Shown piece after piece: positions 1 through 12,187 of a stretch of DNA of 64,000 nucleotides. The translations under genes were made by a program, and so were the position numbers. Source of the stretch: Diospyros lotus (Eukaryota > Streptophyta > Magnoliopsida > Ericales > Ebenaceae); NCBI RefSeq assembly GCF_014633365.1, contig NC_068341.1, positions 22,302,339-22,366,338 of the forward strand. Direction: 5' to 3'. The first letter of the stretch is position 1; each line of letters opens with the position of its first letter. The notes beneath the pieces are model-generated. The model was not told the origin of the DNA. It saw nothing but the letters and a program-made list of their open reading frames with translations, and searched no databases.

Positions 1-1035
1 AACCGTTGCCGGTGCCGAGCACTGCTGACTAGCTCTACCAGTTTGTGATTTACTGCACGTTTAGATTCATTATATTACTGTTCATGATTTGATATGCACA
101 TGGGTACGGGTTGTATGTTGGGATATTCATTTGTTGAGTATGCTTGGACACGGACATTCTAGCTTGATTAGGTTGCATCCGGCACGGGCATATGCATCAC
201 GTGTGGTTTACTATGTGGGTGGAGCATGGCCTGATGTCTGGATGTATGGGCGCCAGTGTATCACGTTGATGCTCACTACGCCATTGCATTTTTATGTGTA
301 TTGCATGGCTACTAGTAGTATATAGTTCTCAGACGGGAGTACCGTTCCGAGGGAGCCTATGGCTCAGGTATCGGGAGTACCGACATGGACGGGTGACGGG
401 AGTACTGACCCGAGACAGCATGCGCAGGTTTGTTGGAGATACGTGTTGCCTTTCAAAGCAGCGGCATGTTGGTATGGGACTTGGGTGTCGTGTGTCTTGC
501 GTGGGCTCCAAGGACTGGTATATGCTTTTATTATGCTATGCTATTGTGTTGTAGCGTCTCATGGCTTGTGTGTATTTGGAGGTTGGTGTTCTGGGAGAAG
601 TTTATTGGCTTTGTGCAGCGTTCAGCCTTTCTTTTCTTATGCTTGCTGAGTCTCTCGACTCACCTTGTTTTTTCATCATTCCAGGTAGTGGCAACGTGGA
701 CCATGACAAGGGAGTCAGCTTTAGCGGCAGAGTCGGTGTGGTGTACAGGCAGTCCCGTCAATCCCTTTCAACTCTGATGTCTAAGTAGGATTTACTCTAT
801 TATTTTGTACTGTGCCAGGTCTTTCCTCGAGTCTCGAGTAGGTTGGCACAGGAGTCTGTGTTTATCTATTTCTCATGTGACCGCTGTGTTAGCGGGGTAC
901 CTGTAGTGCATGCATGTGTTTTGCTTTGCTTCCGCTGTCCTTATTTTCGTATATGCATGCCAGGGTGGTTTTTGTCTCATGTTTCATTCTTTTCTCCTTC
1001 CGTAGGCGCTCCCGTTCGGGTAGTCCGGGTGGTTG
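1..1035 (+). mobile_element. Partial long LTR of a Ty3/gypsy element (truncated at both ends)
   Basis: This stretch has no coding continuity but matches, by eye, the 3' half of the solo LTR at 8379-10931. Both carry a GAGTCT..GACTCAC stretch followed by a pyrimidine tract and CATTCCAGGTAG (about 650-690 here, 10556-10600 there), and both carry the words GCATGGCCTGATG and CCATTGCATTT or TCATTGCATTT. The left end is cut by the window and the right end fuses to gypsy pol sequence at about 1035, so no LTR terminus or target-site duplication can be seen. Family assignment rests on the shared LTR organisation only. Confidence 0.5.
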
Positions 1036-1576
1036 GGGATATCCAGGTGGGGGTCCTTATAGGAATAGCCCGAAGAGTGTTGAGGCCCGATCTTCCCAGA
1101 GTCATGTTATAAGCTGTAGGAACATCTGCTACCAGGATATCCAGCATGACCCGAGAGGTTCAAGAGCCTTTTCTTAAGGTTAATGGAAGCTAAATGACCC
1201 CCTCTGAATACACGGCTTCGCCATCAAATCCTAGAAAGGGGACCCTAGCCACCTTTAACTGCTCCATCCTATACCCCATGATCAGGAAGGTTTGTCGATA
1301 CAAAATTTTCGAAGAACTACCCGAATCCACGAGTATCCGCCGAAGCTCCCACCGTCCGAGCTTGGCTGTTATTACCAGCGGATCATTTCGGTTCGGGTAC
1401 CCAGGGAGGTCGCTGTCTGAAAAAGAGATCGTCTCCCCACACCTCGACCTCTTCAGCCCCGAGCCCCAGCTGCTTGCATCTTCTTTGCCCTTCACTCCCG
1501 GGACCTCCCCTGCAGCAAGCGTATGAAATATTGGGGGCTGAGGATGATTTCTTTTCACTCGCGATGGTCTCTCCAT
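1036..1576 (-). pseudogene. Gypsy aspartic protease, truncated
   Basis: The minus-strand ORF contains the retropepsin motif LVDSGSSSKILY (family consensus LVDTGSSADVL), so the catalytic Asp and following Gly are present. Upstream is ISFSDSDLPGYPNRNDPLVI, the normal lead-in in Tat elements. Downstream of an in-frame stop the reading continues as a degenerate version of the protease end, with AYNMTLGRSGLNTLRAI at about 1110-1060 corresponding to the AYNAILGRPWL..MRAI segment that precedes reverse transcriptase. Similarity ends there, at the junction with the neighbouring LTR fragment. It would process the gag-pol polyprotein in an intact element. Confidence 0.75.
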
Positions 1577-1599
1577 TCGGGGCGAATGCCGAGCATGAT

Positions 1600-2984
1600 C
1601 TCGGTCCCTCCTGGGGGGATTTCTTGACCGTGAACGCGACGTCTTTCCTCCTTCGGGAATCCGCTTCCCTAGCTACATAATTCCTCAAGAAACCTCGGTT
1701 GATAAGTTCCTGAATCTCTTCTTTTAATTGGTGACACTCTTCCATATCGCGACCACGATCTCAATGGAAGCAGGAATACTTATTTCAGTTCCTTTTGTCA
1801 GATGGTGCCTTCATCGGTCGGGGCTTCTTCAGATAGTCCTTGTCCTCAATCGTGGAAAGGATCTTTGCTCTTGGGGCATTCAGAGGGGTAAAACCAGTCG
1901 AATCCCACCAAGGACGATGCTTCTCCTTTCACTCTTCCCTTCGGTCCTCGTTCTTCCGCTCTTCGAGGTGTTTCTTTTTTTCCTTTTTCTCAGTGTGCTT
2001 TGCTCTCTTCGCCTACATAACCTCCTCAGCATTTATGTACTTCGTGGCCTGGCTTAAGATATCCGTGAATGTAATTTGGGGCGTTTTAGCCAGCGACTAA
2101 GCAAAAGGACTAGGCCTTAGGGCATTCTAGAATGCCACCATAGCAACACCATGATTGAAGTTCTCAATACTCAAAGCTTCCATATTGAAACGCTAAACAA
2201 AGTCTTTTAAAGATTCTCCTTAGTTTTGCTTCAGACTAACGAGAGCCATAGTAGACCTTCGATGCCTCCAAAGCGGAGCGAAGTGAGCCAGGAAACTACC
2301 CCAAAGTTGGTGCAAAATTGGCTATTGAGTGGTGGGTCAGGTTTGAATACCAGGTACGCCCGTGCCTCTCTAGTGTTTCCAAGAAAACTCTACACCACAT
2401 TGCGTCAGAGGCATCTTGCACCATCATATGGGAGGTAAAAAGATCGAGGTGGTCCATCGGGTCGGTTGTCCTCGCATAGGGCTTGATGGCCGGAATACAA
2501 AGGCGCTCAGGCAATATGGTGGCCATGATCTTAGGACTAAGAGGCTTATTCACCATCGTCCCCTGAGACTTGCCCAACTTTGACTTTAGGGCCCAATCTT
2601 TTCTTCGAACTGACGCAATCTCCTCTCCTGATACTAGTGCGCATACGACATGTCGGAAGACTCTACGGCCTCCCCATGCTCGTCATCCCAGCCATGTCTC
2701 CAAGGGTCCGCCTCACGCGGGCAAGATTGATCCTCCCTCGGGGGTTCTTGCCTCCCTTCCGCCTGAGACTGCTGTGCTTGCTGTTGCTGGTGATCCAGGA
2801 AGCCAGTGAGCAACTTCGTCAAGCGCTGAACCTGATTCTCCAAAAGTGTAATTCGATCAGGTAGGGGAGGAGGGCCATCCGAACTAGGGTCCCTTCCCTG
2901 TGAGCTCCTTGGAGGGTTATGCTGGCTCGGCTCTGGAGCGGGGTTACCACTGGCAGCCCAAGACTGTTGCCTTCTTGTCACCAT
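1600..2984 (-). pseudogene. gag: Gypsy gag, broken
   Basis: The N-terminal piece (2984-2634, starting MVTRRQQSW) is Pro/Gln-rich with a short coiled stretch around ITLLENQVQRLTKLL. The core (2577-2296) carries the Retrotrans_gag signature, including PYARTTDPMDHLDLFTSHM and a CRVFLETLERHGRTWYSNL block. Its usual role is to form the virus-like particle and package RNA. A C-terminal piece (about 1745-1680) reads ECHQLKEEIQELINRGFL, the usual gag-to-protease linker of Tat elements. The three pieces lie in different frames with stops between them, and a capsid-to-linker segment around 1800-2290 is poorly preserved. Assignment to gypsy gag is firm; exact limits are not. Confidence 0.75.
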
Positions 2985-3050
2985 CGAAACTGAGACGGTA
3001 ACTCAAACGTCATAGCAGGTTGTGCTAAAGAGACAGAAAAGAAAATGCCT

Positions 3051-3072
3051 CGGCCCCACGGTGGGCGCCAAA
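3051..3072 (-). other. Primer binding site (TGGCGCC type)
   Basis: The minus strand reads TTTGGCGCCCACCGTGGGG directly inside the LTR end. This class of primer site, followed by a GTGGGG stretch, is typical of plant Tat/Athila-like gypsy elements. It fixes the direction of the element as minus. Confidence 0.7.
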
Positions 3073-3621
3073 TGATGATGCAAGGGCCAATCACCTTCTT
3101 CAGCCTCTGATAGAGTACCTGCAATGGAGGCGGGGACTTGTTCCCCCGGTTGTCCTCCGACGTTCAAGTCAGATTACCATATCAAGAAATCAAGCTTAAG
3201 ATGCGTAATTTCCAATACTTCAGAAAGAAAGAGTTCGATCCCCTTACCCATTGCCGATCATCTTTCTTTTATCCTCCTACTAAGGTAAGGATCCTCTTTC
3301 AAACTGTCGGGATCCTTATCCCATTCTTGGCGGAGCTGAGATCTTACCGATATGGATTCCATAATCGCTTCCGAGGAGTTCGAGGTTGTTCCCATCTCCA
3401 TGATCTTTGGTGAGATCGTTGATCCCGAGGAATCAGGGGAATCTTAGCTGAGCAGGAGGCTAGCTGGCGTGGTGATACGTATTTGCCACGTGTCTCCTCC
3501 GGGTTCAGGTAGGATGATGCCAGCAGAGTATCCCATCGATAGGTACATGGTGCTACTACCAATGGCTATATCTCCGGGGCATTAGAGTAATTATGGACCT
3601 GAGGGTGCTTTTCCCTTATCA
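3073..3621 (-). repeat. LTR of the Tat-type gypsy remnant
   Basis: The block begins (plus strand) TGATGATGCAAGG next to the primer site and ends CCCTTATCA. Read on the minus strand it therefore opens with TG and closes with CA, as LTRs do. It is about 549 bp. No second LTR remains in the window, so the outer boundary is inferred from the TG..CA rule alone. Confidence 0.6.
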
Positions 3622-3869
3622 ATTGTCTTGTGCCTCATTTATTTATTCTTGCTATATCTTGTGGTTTGCAATTTATTAATCTCAAACTTACATATACATA
3701 GTTATAAAATCTTAATTTGTTTAAAATTAAATAACAAAAATTTAATTAAAAGAAAATAATTTATATATATTCTTAGAGAAAATAATTAATCAATATTATT
3801 TATTAAAATGGAGAAAAATTTTAAACACTCAATTCACTCTCCCTCTTGAGTGGCCATATCTTAAGGGAC

Positions 3870-4484
3870 TAACAATTAGTTATATGTAAATCTAATCAAT
3901 CCATTTTATATTCATTCAATGACATTACTAAATTTCAGTTTTGTATTTCTCTCTCTAATTTTCTCTCCCAATCTTCTCTCTCAGAATTATCAGTTCCTCT
4001 CTCAATTTCTCTCTCTCATCTTTTTGTTCTTCTCTATCTTTATTCTCCTCTTAAATTTCTTTTATTTCTACCTCATCTCTCGCCACTTCTTGCCTTAATT
4101 CTCACCATTGGCTGAGAATTTATTCTGTCAGGTCTAGGTTCATGACAAACTTTTTCTTCATGATGGCCCATGGGGTGATTATAGGCTCACCTAATCTCTC
4201 AAAGTTATGTTGAACATTTTGTCAATATTTCTTTGTAGTACCAATCAATTTCATTCTGGCGAAGTGAACTCTCTTAATATTAGTCATGTTATACCAAGTG
4301 AAATAATCTTCCATGTCATCCAACCAATCTAAAAACACATTAGGGTCTAACCTATTGTCATACTCCTAGACATTCACTTTCACATTCCCATTGTTTTCTC
4401 TATTGTCTTCTCATCTATTCTTATGAGGCGAAGGTGGTTGCCTATATCTCTTTTGATATGCATGGATTCTAGGATTTCTAGCTA
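3870..4484. repeat. Chimeric dispersed repeat R1, copy 1 (LTR-like arm plus antisense gag)
   Basis: The left arm (3870-4129) is pyrimidine-rich with TTCATTCAATGACATTAC and repeated TCTCTC, resembling the R-U5 part of a plant LTR. At TTCTGTCAGG (about 4124-4133) it changes into an antisense gypsy gag fragment. The same arm, junction and gag fragment recur at 62216-62839 on the same strand, so this is one dispersed repeat family rather than a chance junction. Similarity to the second copy fades after CTAGCTATAGG at about 4484. Confidence 0.65.
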
Positions 4485-4623
4485 TAGGTTCTTCAAAGTT
4501 TAGATGCTCGATGTCATACTTAGGTGCTTCATAATGTGTGTTTCTATCATGGGGTTGCCTTGGTTTGAAAGGAGGTAGTGTCCCATATGTGTGAGGAATC
4601 TTATTAGAAGCAATGTGTATCAC
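4130..4623 (-). pseudogene. Gypsy gag fragment, antisense
   Basis: The minus strand encodes a Retrotrans_gag core: DWLDDMEDYFTWYNM, then RVHFARMKLIGTTKKY, a stop where the family has a conserved aromatic, NFERLGEPIITPWAIMK and a broken end. The N-terminal side (4623-4411) is an open stretch rich in Pro, His and Arg (starting MIHIASNKIPHTYG) that would be the gag N-terminus. There is no zinc knuckle or pol. In the plant gypsy family this protein forms the particle shell. At least two in-frame stops are present, so it is a relic. It belongs to repeat R1; the part beyond 4484 is missing from the second copy. Confidence 0.65.
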
Positions 4624-7600
4624 CAGAGTCCTGAGTACATTATATACAAACTTGTTAGAATGGAGGGTCTTTACAAAATCATCTAATATCTTTTGCTTAG
4701 TATGTTGAGAACTTGTGCCATATATTTAGTAAGCATTCCTACTATTTTCGACAAACTCTTGAGATTGTTTATTCTAGTTTTAATAGATTTTATGGCATTG
4801 TGTAATGATTGAAGATCAATTGTAGTGGAAGAAGATTGTCCGTGTTTGTTGGGTCAAGGGAGGCATTTCATGCTTATAATTGAATTTTTTTAGACAAATA
4901 TTTAATGAAGATGAATCTTGCTAAAAAGGCAAGAATTATAAAGCACGAACACTTTCTAAGGGCTAGTTTACCAATGTTATCAATGTGTCATACACTAATA
5001 TGCAGACACACCCATGATACTTGTCAAACATAAAAATGTAGCATGTTCAACATTTTCTTAAAATTTTTGCTCTTTTTTTTTTTTTTTTTAAGTTGGCAAT
5101 TGTTTGATTCTTTTGTTTTTCAATGTTTTAGTTACATCATTGTTTAATTATCCTTCATGTTTCGATCCTCTAGATCTTTAAATATCAACTAGATTGTGAA
5201 GAACAAAGCAAATAGGATTATTACATTCTAATTTGATTGGAGTTATTCCCTTGCAATTTGGACTTATGAATTTTAAATGGATATTTAGAATGTTTTGAAT
5301 ATAGTTTGATACATGATTTTTTTATTAAAAATATAAAATAATATTTTATTAACAAACAAATCTCGACTGTGTCGTAATCTACTTTCTTGAAAAATGTCAT
5401 GTCCCCTAACTATCTACTCTTGCTCAATTCTTATAGTAGGCATTATTTTATTTTTTTATGTTTGCTTGTTTTTAAACAAGATTGTATACTTATGGCATTT
5501 TGGAAAAGCCATGCCTTTTAATACATATAAAAAGCATAGATGTAGAAATTTGTGGGACATGGATTATCGATCAATGACGAGGAATATGTTTTGAACTGAA
5601 AAATTGAACCATCATATCACCAAGACCTTCTAATCTTTTCGATAGGGGTAAGCAAGAAAAAACCAAACGGATTCAAACTAAAAAATCATTAAATCACAAA
5701 TGAAATGGTCTATTATGATTTAATAAGTTTAAAAACTGTTTAAAGTGGTTTTGTTTGGAATTTGATTTCTAGTAAACCACCAAACCAATCATGCACCATA
5801 ACTAAGTTTTTGTAAGATTAAATTTCATAAGATACCCTTAAAATTTGACTAAATTGCACTAACTACTCCTGTATTTCTAGAATCAACACTACTTCCCTTG
5901 CAATTAATAGATTATGCAAATTGAATATTTTATCTTTTTATATAAATTATCACGTCTTTTCCTCCCATTGCTTCTACTCTCATTCTCTTTCTTTCACTTG
6001 GAGGATACCACTATTGCCCATATTTGCAGTCCAACAAAAACCTTTTAATGCCCATTCCAATCATTTTTTTTTCTTTTCTATGATAGACATCTTACTGCAT
6101 GCACGTGTAATCTCTCTTTCTCTTTCTCTCTCCAATTTATAGAGGAATTCAAAATCAAATCTTAATGGGGAAACCAAAATGAGTATCTCTCACTCTCTCT
6201 TGCAACCCATCAGCAATGAGTGTAAAGTAGAACGATTATGGACGAGCCCAAATATGTGTTATTTGAACCTAGATCGACTTCTCTCATCTTTTTCCTTCTC
6301 TTTCTTTGATCTCTCTTTGTTCTTCTTTAATCTAAGTTGAAGTAGCAACGATAAAAGTTTATTAGTGATAAGTCTATATGTGCATGCGCATTTTGGGTTT
6401 TTTACGAACCCAAATTTATGAGTTCATCCAAACCTAGAACGATCTAGGTTCAAAGATGAATCCTATATCTTTCTCCAATAATCGGAGAATCTCATTAACA
6501 AAACCTATTGCTAATAGTTAGGAATAGATGAGTGTTGGAAATGATCTTATTGTGCAATTTCTTTTTAATTTTTTTATGTTTGTGTAATTTTAGGGAAAAA
6601 ATAGAGAAGGGGAAGTATTTTGGGGATTTTTACAAAATTAACTAATGACAATAGATATGTGTTACACAATAATTAATCTCAAGAGAGGTCAGTTGTATTG
6701 GAAAACACAAAATTAGTTGATGCAATTTAGGCAAACCTTAAGAGAGGTATGTGAAATTTATCATTAAATTTTTATTTAGTCACAAAACATTGAATTTTAC
6801 TTCATTGTTAGGTAAAATAACAAGTTCACAATTTTTTGTTTAATGATTTGGAATAAAACCTTTGAAATAATCAAATTTTCATCAACTTTTTTACCTCACT
6901 ATCAACTAAAAGAATAACATATCATTATTGTTGGTATGTTTCCTACTTTTTTTTGTTAGTTGTTGCTAACTGTTATAGTTGAAATCACCTAAACTGCTAA
7001 GTGATAGTTTGGGTGGTTTCAAGCATATAGTGGTTTAGATAAGGCTTGAAAAATAGGCAAGCTAACAATGGTAGGGAAAGAAAGGAATTTGCTTTTAACA
7101 ACACATTTCAAACCATTCAAACCAACCATTACACTCCCTTATGCTCCGCGTGTTTTTAAATCGAGGCTTAAAATCAATCAAGGACCAATTTTGATTATAG
7201 AGATTGACGGTTGGGATGGAAATTAGCAAGAAATTAACCAATAATTGTATGTATGTATGTATTTGCAGTAAGAATAGAATAAAATGAAAGTTTTTTCGTT
7301 ATAAACAATAAACAACAAACCAAATGATAAAGAATAAACAATAGTTACTACCTTATTTTTTCATAAGAGTGTACAAAGTTTGTCATATTAATATGCTTAA
7401 TTAGTTATGCACGAAAACCACTAGGGAGTGTTACTAAGTGTTTCATCAGCATATTCAAACATGTGAATTAATCCAAATAATTCAAAAGGAATGGAGAAGA
7501 TAGTCAATTAGAAGACAAATTTTCTACTTATGTTTCTGTACTTTAGAATAGGTTTTTTTTTTTTTTTTTTTGTAATGTTTAGTTTTCTTATTTGTTCGAA

Positions 7601-8319
7601 TATGATGAATGAAATGTAATAAATTGGAGTTTATTTCTAAGTTATATGTTCTATTTTTTGTTACTACATCTCGATTAGGTTCATTCTAATTATGTTATAA
7701 GTAAAACCCTAATTAGTTGTTTTAATTATTATTAGGAGGCTAAAAATAGAACTTATGAAATTTTATAAGTGTAAATACAAGTTAAAATAAAAGTTTCCCG
7801 AATTCCCTATGCGATAACCCATTGGAAAAAGCATAGGATTGTAATAGGAAGATAAGAAACCCTATAAATGTTTGCCCTAATGGAGTAGCGAGGGTAAGTG
7901 GGCTCAAATTTCATTGACTCTTTCATTATTATTAGGATGTGATATCTAAGTTTGGTAGGTTTTTTGACATGTAGTTTGTGAAGATCTGGAAAATAATAAT
8001 AATTTAATTTAAAAAAATTAAAAAAAGAAATATAAATAAATAAAATAATATATATATAAAATATATATAAAAAGAAAAGGGGAGGCACACGAGCAGCGCC
8101 CCCCACAGAAATCATTTATCTCTTTCTTTCTCTTTCGTTCTTTCTCGGATTCTTGTTGATTTCTTATGATCTAGTCGTTTGATCTTCCATCTGAATTCAT
8201 TTTCACTGTTAAAGCGCCATCGATCTATAAGGAGGTAAGTGTTTTGGTATGGTTTTTGTTGGTTTTGTCGTTATTTCGAATAACGTGTGTATGTAGGCGC
8301 AGTTGGGTTTTTGGGCGGT
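4624..8319. other. AT-rich intergenic DNA, no gene seen
   Basis: Only short ORFs occur, with low-complexity or unrecognisable translations. Poly-T runs are present near 5067-5090 and 7554-7571, the second flanked by AT-rich sequence that could be a retroposon tail but has no partner structure. The stretch around 5815-5905 (light-strand wording such as CACTAACTACTCCTGTA) resembles an interspersed plant repeat also hinted at near 19645-19740. I see no TSD-bounded element here. Confidence 0.5.
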
Positions 8320-8378
8320 TGTTTAAACTCAGATCTACGGAGATCTAACTGTTAGATTTGCTTGGTTTTGGGATATGT

Positions 8379-10931
8379 TGTAACATGTTGAAATTTGGGA
8401 GAAAAATAATTATTATTAATTTCGCTATTTGAAATCATTATGGAATATTTGAGGAATTATAAGAGAAAATATTTATTTATATTATTTTGAGGAAATGGGT
8501 AATTAAAGTAATTAATTATTTTATTTGGAAGTATTTATAGATAAGAGTTATTAGTCTCGATATTTGAGATAATTATGGAGTATTTGGGAATTTAAGAAAA
8601 TATTAAATATATTATATCTTGATTGAGAATGTGTAAAGTTAATAAAAGATACTCAATGGGGGTATATTAGGTACTTAGCTAATCAATGAAATCTATTATT
8701 TATTATATTATATATACAAATATAGAGGTTAGATAAGTTGTTGGAAGATTCCAGCATACCTTGCTACGTTCAAAAGGATTTTTGAGAGGATTTGGAGCAG
8801 CAGCCTTGGGCTGCGACGTGGCTGCCTCTCGGCCCTTTCTTTTTGTGGCTTCCAAGCCACTTAAATTCTACTATATATATGGAGTGTCGTGGGCTACAAG
8901 CAAAAAGGATTGAGGTTGAAAATTAAAGGTTATTTCAAGAGAAGAAGCGGGCGGGCAGTGGAGAATTTGAGGGGCAAGAAGATGCACATAGTAGTTAGAA
9001 GAAGGGAGAAATTGAGAAAAGTTGGGAAAAAGACAAGAGATTTTAGGATTATCTCGTGATTAAATTACCAAGTAAGTGGTTAAAATTATTAGAAGTATTA
9101 TACGTTTAAATTACAAATTTTATACGATTAAATTTGATTAATATAGCCGTAAACTTATTATTTTTTGTTAAACGTTTTACTTTACAGCGGGAGCGCAGAA
9201 AAGGCTAGAAATGGTCATTTAGAGGCAAGCTCCTAACCCTTCTCTCATGTTCTTTATTTCTTGTAAAAGTCTTCGTGGTTTCTTGTATTTTAAACCCTTC
9301 CTCACCATGACTCTGTACCACGCATTAATAATGATAATCTACGTGGTAACCATTCCATGACTTATATGTTAATAATGAGCTTATTGGAGATAAAATAAAT
9401 TATGTGAATGATGTCTTGGTGTTGTTCATTTTATCCATCACGAAGCTTCGTATCGCTCCGCTTTTCTTGGGAATGATGCTGAACCCGTTGGAGCTAGGTT
9501 CTTAGAAAAGTGGTTATGGTCAAGATTATAGGAATATGTTAAGAGTCTATTATGTATGTTGAGATGGTTTTCTGTGAATGAGAATGGTATCATGATGTCA
9601 TGTGGTTACATACACGAAAAGTTATGGAGAAATGTTAAGTGATGCCAAGTCTAAAAGATATAAACGTAATGTTGTTTATGTGTGTCTTAAGGGTATGGGG
9701 TACAAAGCCACTGACTGTCGACCATGGGTCGTGGCAGTTGATGGCTGGATGTATGGGCATCAGTCATCGGCTGTTGCGATAAGCTCTAGACGAGATAGAA
9801 GAGCTGGTATTGTCAGATTCTCGCCTTGGTTTGTGTATATCATGATGTGTGCTGCATAGGGATTGGGTTGCATTCACTTAGGGACATGCCTTGTGTGTAA
9901 TGGGATGTGTGAGCATTTGTATGACCTAGTTGGTCTAAGAGCCAACTTGGGTACTCTAGGTGAGCCGGTGTATTTTAGCATATGGCATGTGTGTATTCTT
10001 ATGTGGGCGTAGCATGGCCTGATGCTTGGTTTATGAGGGCCTTGTCATCACGTTTATGCTACAGAAGTCATTGCATTTCCTATTTGTTGCATTTCCTATT
10101 TGTTGCATTACATGGGGAGGAAGTGTGACTATTAGTGATGAGGATAGGTGGTGCCCACCACGAAACGTAGCTGTGGATGTGGACCACGATCGCGGAAGGA
10201 TATGATGATGTGATGGATGACAGGAAGAGCATATGATGGTATGATGGGTATCAGGAAGAGCGTGTTATGAATGTCAGGAAAAGCCGACCAAGGTTAGGAA
10301 AAGGTAGGTCTTTAAGGATATGGATATGGTAGCCTATTGAAGGCTGCAACAGGTTTGTATGTGGGACTTAGGCACCAATGTGTGTCTTATGTGGGCCCCG
10401 AGGACCGTTTATTTGCAAAGTTACTTTATATTATGCATTCAAGGTAGAAGCATGTATGGTTTATGGCATGGTATGTTGTTGCATTGGCATGAATTGCATG
10501 GGGCGTTATGGGAAGAGTTATGTGTTTGACCTACAACCTTTCTTTCTAGAGTTTGCTGAGTCTTGTGACTCACGTTTGCTTTCCATCATTCCAGGTAGAG
10601 AAGATGCCTGCATTGGCAAGTACGTTTGATGAGGTTGAGTCATGATAGCAAGTGTAGAGTCCTCCCGAGACTAGATCATCGGTGTCATTGTGCTTGGGTT
10701 AAAGTAATATTTATAATTTTGTGATGGATATATGTTATGTTAGCTAGATGGGCTCACGGTATGAATGTTTATGTATGAATGTCTATGAAATGCTATATGA
10801 TTAAAAATGTTTGGTTTTCATAGGGGTGGTGTTTGAGTTTCCAGTTTGTGTTTTTGTTCTATATCACTCAAGTAATGACCTTCTCACGAATCCTCTATGC
10901 TAGCGAGGGTTTCGGGAGGTGGGCCGTTACA
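8379..10931 (+). mobile_element. Solo LTR of a long-LTR Ty3/gypsy element (about 2.55 kb)
   Basis: The block opens TGTAACATG and closes GGGCCGTTACA. Immediate flanks are TATGT (8374-8378) and TATAT (10932-10936), a 5-bp target-site duplication with one mismatch. The insertion interrupts a repeat motif whose uninterrupted form (GATATGTTG) is seen at about 11233. Inside are a TATA-like tract, and the GAGTCTTGTGACTCACG..CATTCCAGGTAG signature at 10556-10596 shared with 1-1035. There is no internal gag-pol, so this is what remains after LTR-LTR recombination. Its length and GTTACA end match the solo LTR at 40522-43054. Confidence 0.65.
8870..8880 (+). promoter_or_regulatory. TATA-like box in the solo LTR
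   Basis: ACTATATATAT followed by GGAGTGTCGTGGGC in the first quarter of the LTR is a plausible core promoter for the former retrotransposon. Position and sequence only; not otherwise tested. Confidence 0.3.
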
Positions 10932-11310
10932 TATATTGTCGTAATACTTGAGGGTGTCGGATGGCGGTCTCAGATCGCCGGAACCGTGGCCGGCGATGAC
11001 TGGCAATGAGTTTTATTTTTTACCAAAAATTTAACCTTAGATCTACAAAAATCTAGCCGTTCGATCTTTGTCATTTTTGGATATATTAGTCGCATAGGTG
11101 CTGCGCACCTCGTGGTAGTCTCTAATCCTTGGAAAAACGGCCGTTGGTCGGGAATGGCCAAAATTTGTTCCTATGTTGGCCGAAAATTAAATTCTAGATC
11201 TGCTAAGATCTAACCGTCTGATGGCTCTCATTTTGAGATATGTTGATGTTTGTGGCGAGGGATTTGATTCGATATGCTGGTCAGCTATGTTTCGCCGGCC
11301 GATGGCGACA

Positions 11311-12187
11311 AAATGTCGGGAAGAAGAAAAAGAAAAGAAAAAGAAAAGAAAAGAAAAAAAGGTTTTTGGGGTTTGGGCAGGTCGAGTAAGGTTTTACCCT
11401 AGGATAGCGGGGCCCGATTGGGTTATAGAATGGCCCAATGTGTTAGGCATGGTTTGACCAAGTTGTGGCAGCCCTTGGGCTAGCCCACTCGACTTGTTTT
11501 TCCTTTTTATCGCTTGTTCATAAACCTAGGATGACTTGGTTAGGTTGGTCCTACTCAGGATATTGATGCCGGTCTAACTTGAGTTCTCCTTAGGTCTCTT
11601 GGAATTGGCGATGTGACTGGTGAGTCACTTTATTGATCGAAATTCTAAGGACGAAACCCTATTAGATGACTCGAGACCGAGCAAGACTGACCCGAAGTGT
11701 GTTCGAGGTTAGCCTATGATGATGACTTGGGTTTATCCCGAATCCTGATTTCTGATGGATTCATTTTATTCTAAGGCTAGCACATTGTAAATCATTTCTT
11801 TTAAGCCATCTATTAAATCACTAATTAATTAATTATTATATTTCTAAAAATTTATCAATTGAGTTATAAATATATATGTATTTTGAAAAAAAGAAACTTT
11901 AAAAATATTATCTTTATTAAAATAAATTAGTTTATGGGTGAATATAGAAATATATATATATATTATTCTTATTGCAGCTTATAAGTGGGTGTGTAATTTC
12001 ATTATACACTTACGTATAACATTCAAGGCGAGGCATGATGACGTAGTTGATGGCTAAGCTGGACGAATTCCATGGTGCCAAATTCAAATGTTGTGCGGGC
12101 CAAGATATAAAATAACTGATTCAGGGTGTTAGGCAATAATTAGGATTTTTAGTAATTTTTACTACGTCGCTACTTTTATTACCCAAA
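11311..12187. other. Intergenic stretch, no gene seen
   Basis: There is an (AAGAA)n purine tract at 11325-11360 and otherwise unassigned sequence that becomes AT-rich after 11760. Short ORFs only. Wording such as ACGTAGTTGATGGCTAAGC near 12040 resembles retrotransposon LTR sequence, but no boundary is visible. Confidence 0.4.

Larger units (their letters stand above)
1036..3621 (-). mobile_element. Truncated Tat-type Ty3/gypsy retrotransposon, minus strand
   Basis: Read on the minus strand, the order is LTR (3621-3073), primer binding site, gag, then protease. It stops abruptly at about 1036 just after the protease, with no reverse transcriptase, RNase H, integrase or second LTR. The TGGCGCC-type primer site, the gag core and the protease motif are those of plant Tat/Retand-like gypsy elements (family knowledge). 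The coding parts are split over several frames, so the copy is dead. The abrupt join to another LTR at about 1035 suggests a deletion or illegitimate recombination. Confidence 0.8.
8320..11310 (+). repeat. Degenerate tandem repeats of about 150 bp, split by a solo LTR
   Basis: A motif of the form GATCTnCnnAGATCTAAC-cGT-nGAT..TTTGnGATATgTTg occurs three times: at about 8332-8378, 11040-11090 and 11190-11250. Each is followed by G-rich sequence containing GCCGG or CGGCCG. The first copy is interrupted exactly at GATATGT by the solo LTR at 8379-10931. Once that LTR is ignored, the three copies are spaced by roughly 150-170 bp. The function is unknown; such arrays often belong to the 5' region of larger retroelements. 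Confidence 0.5.
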
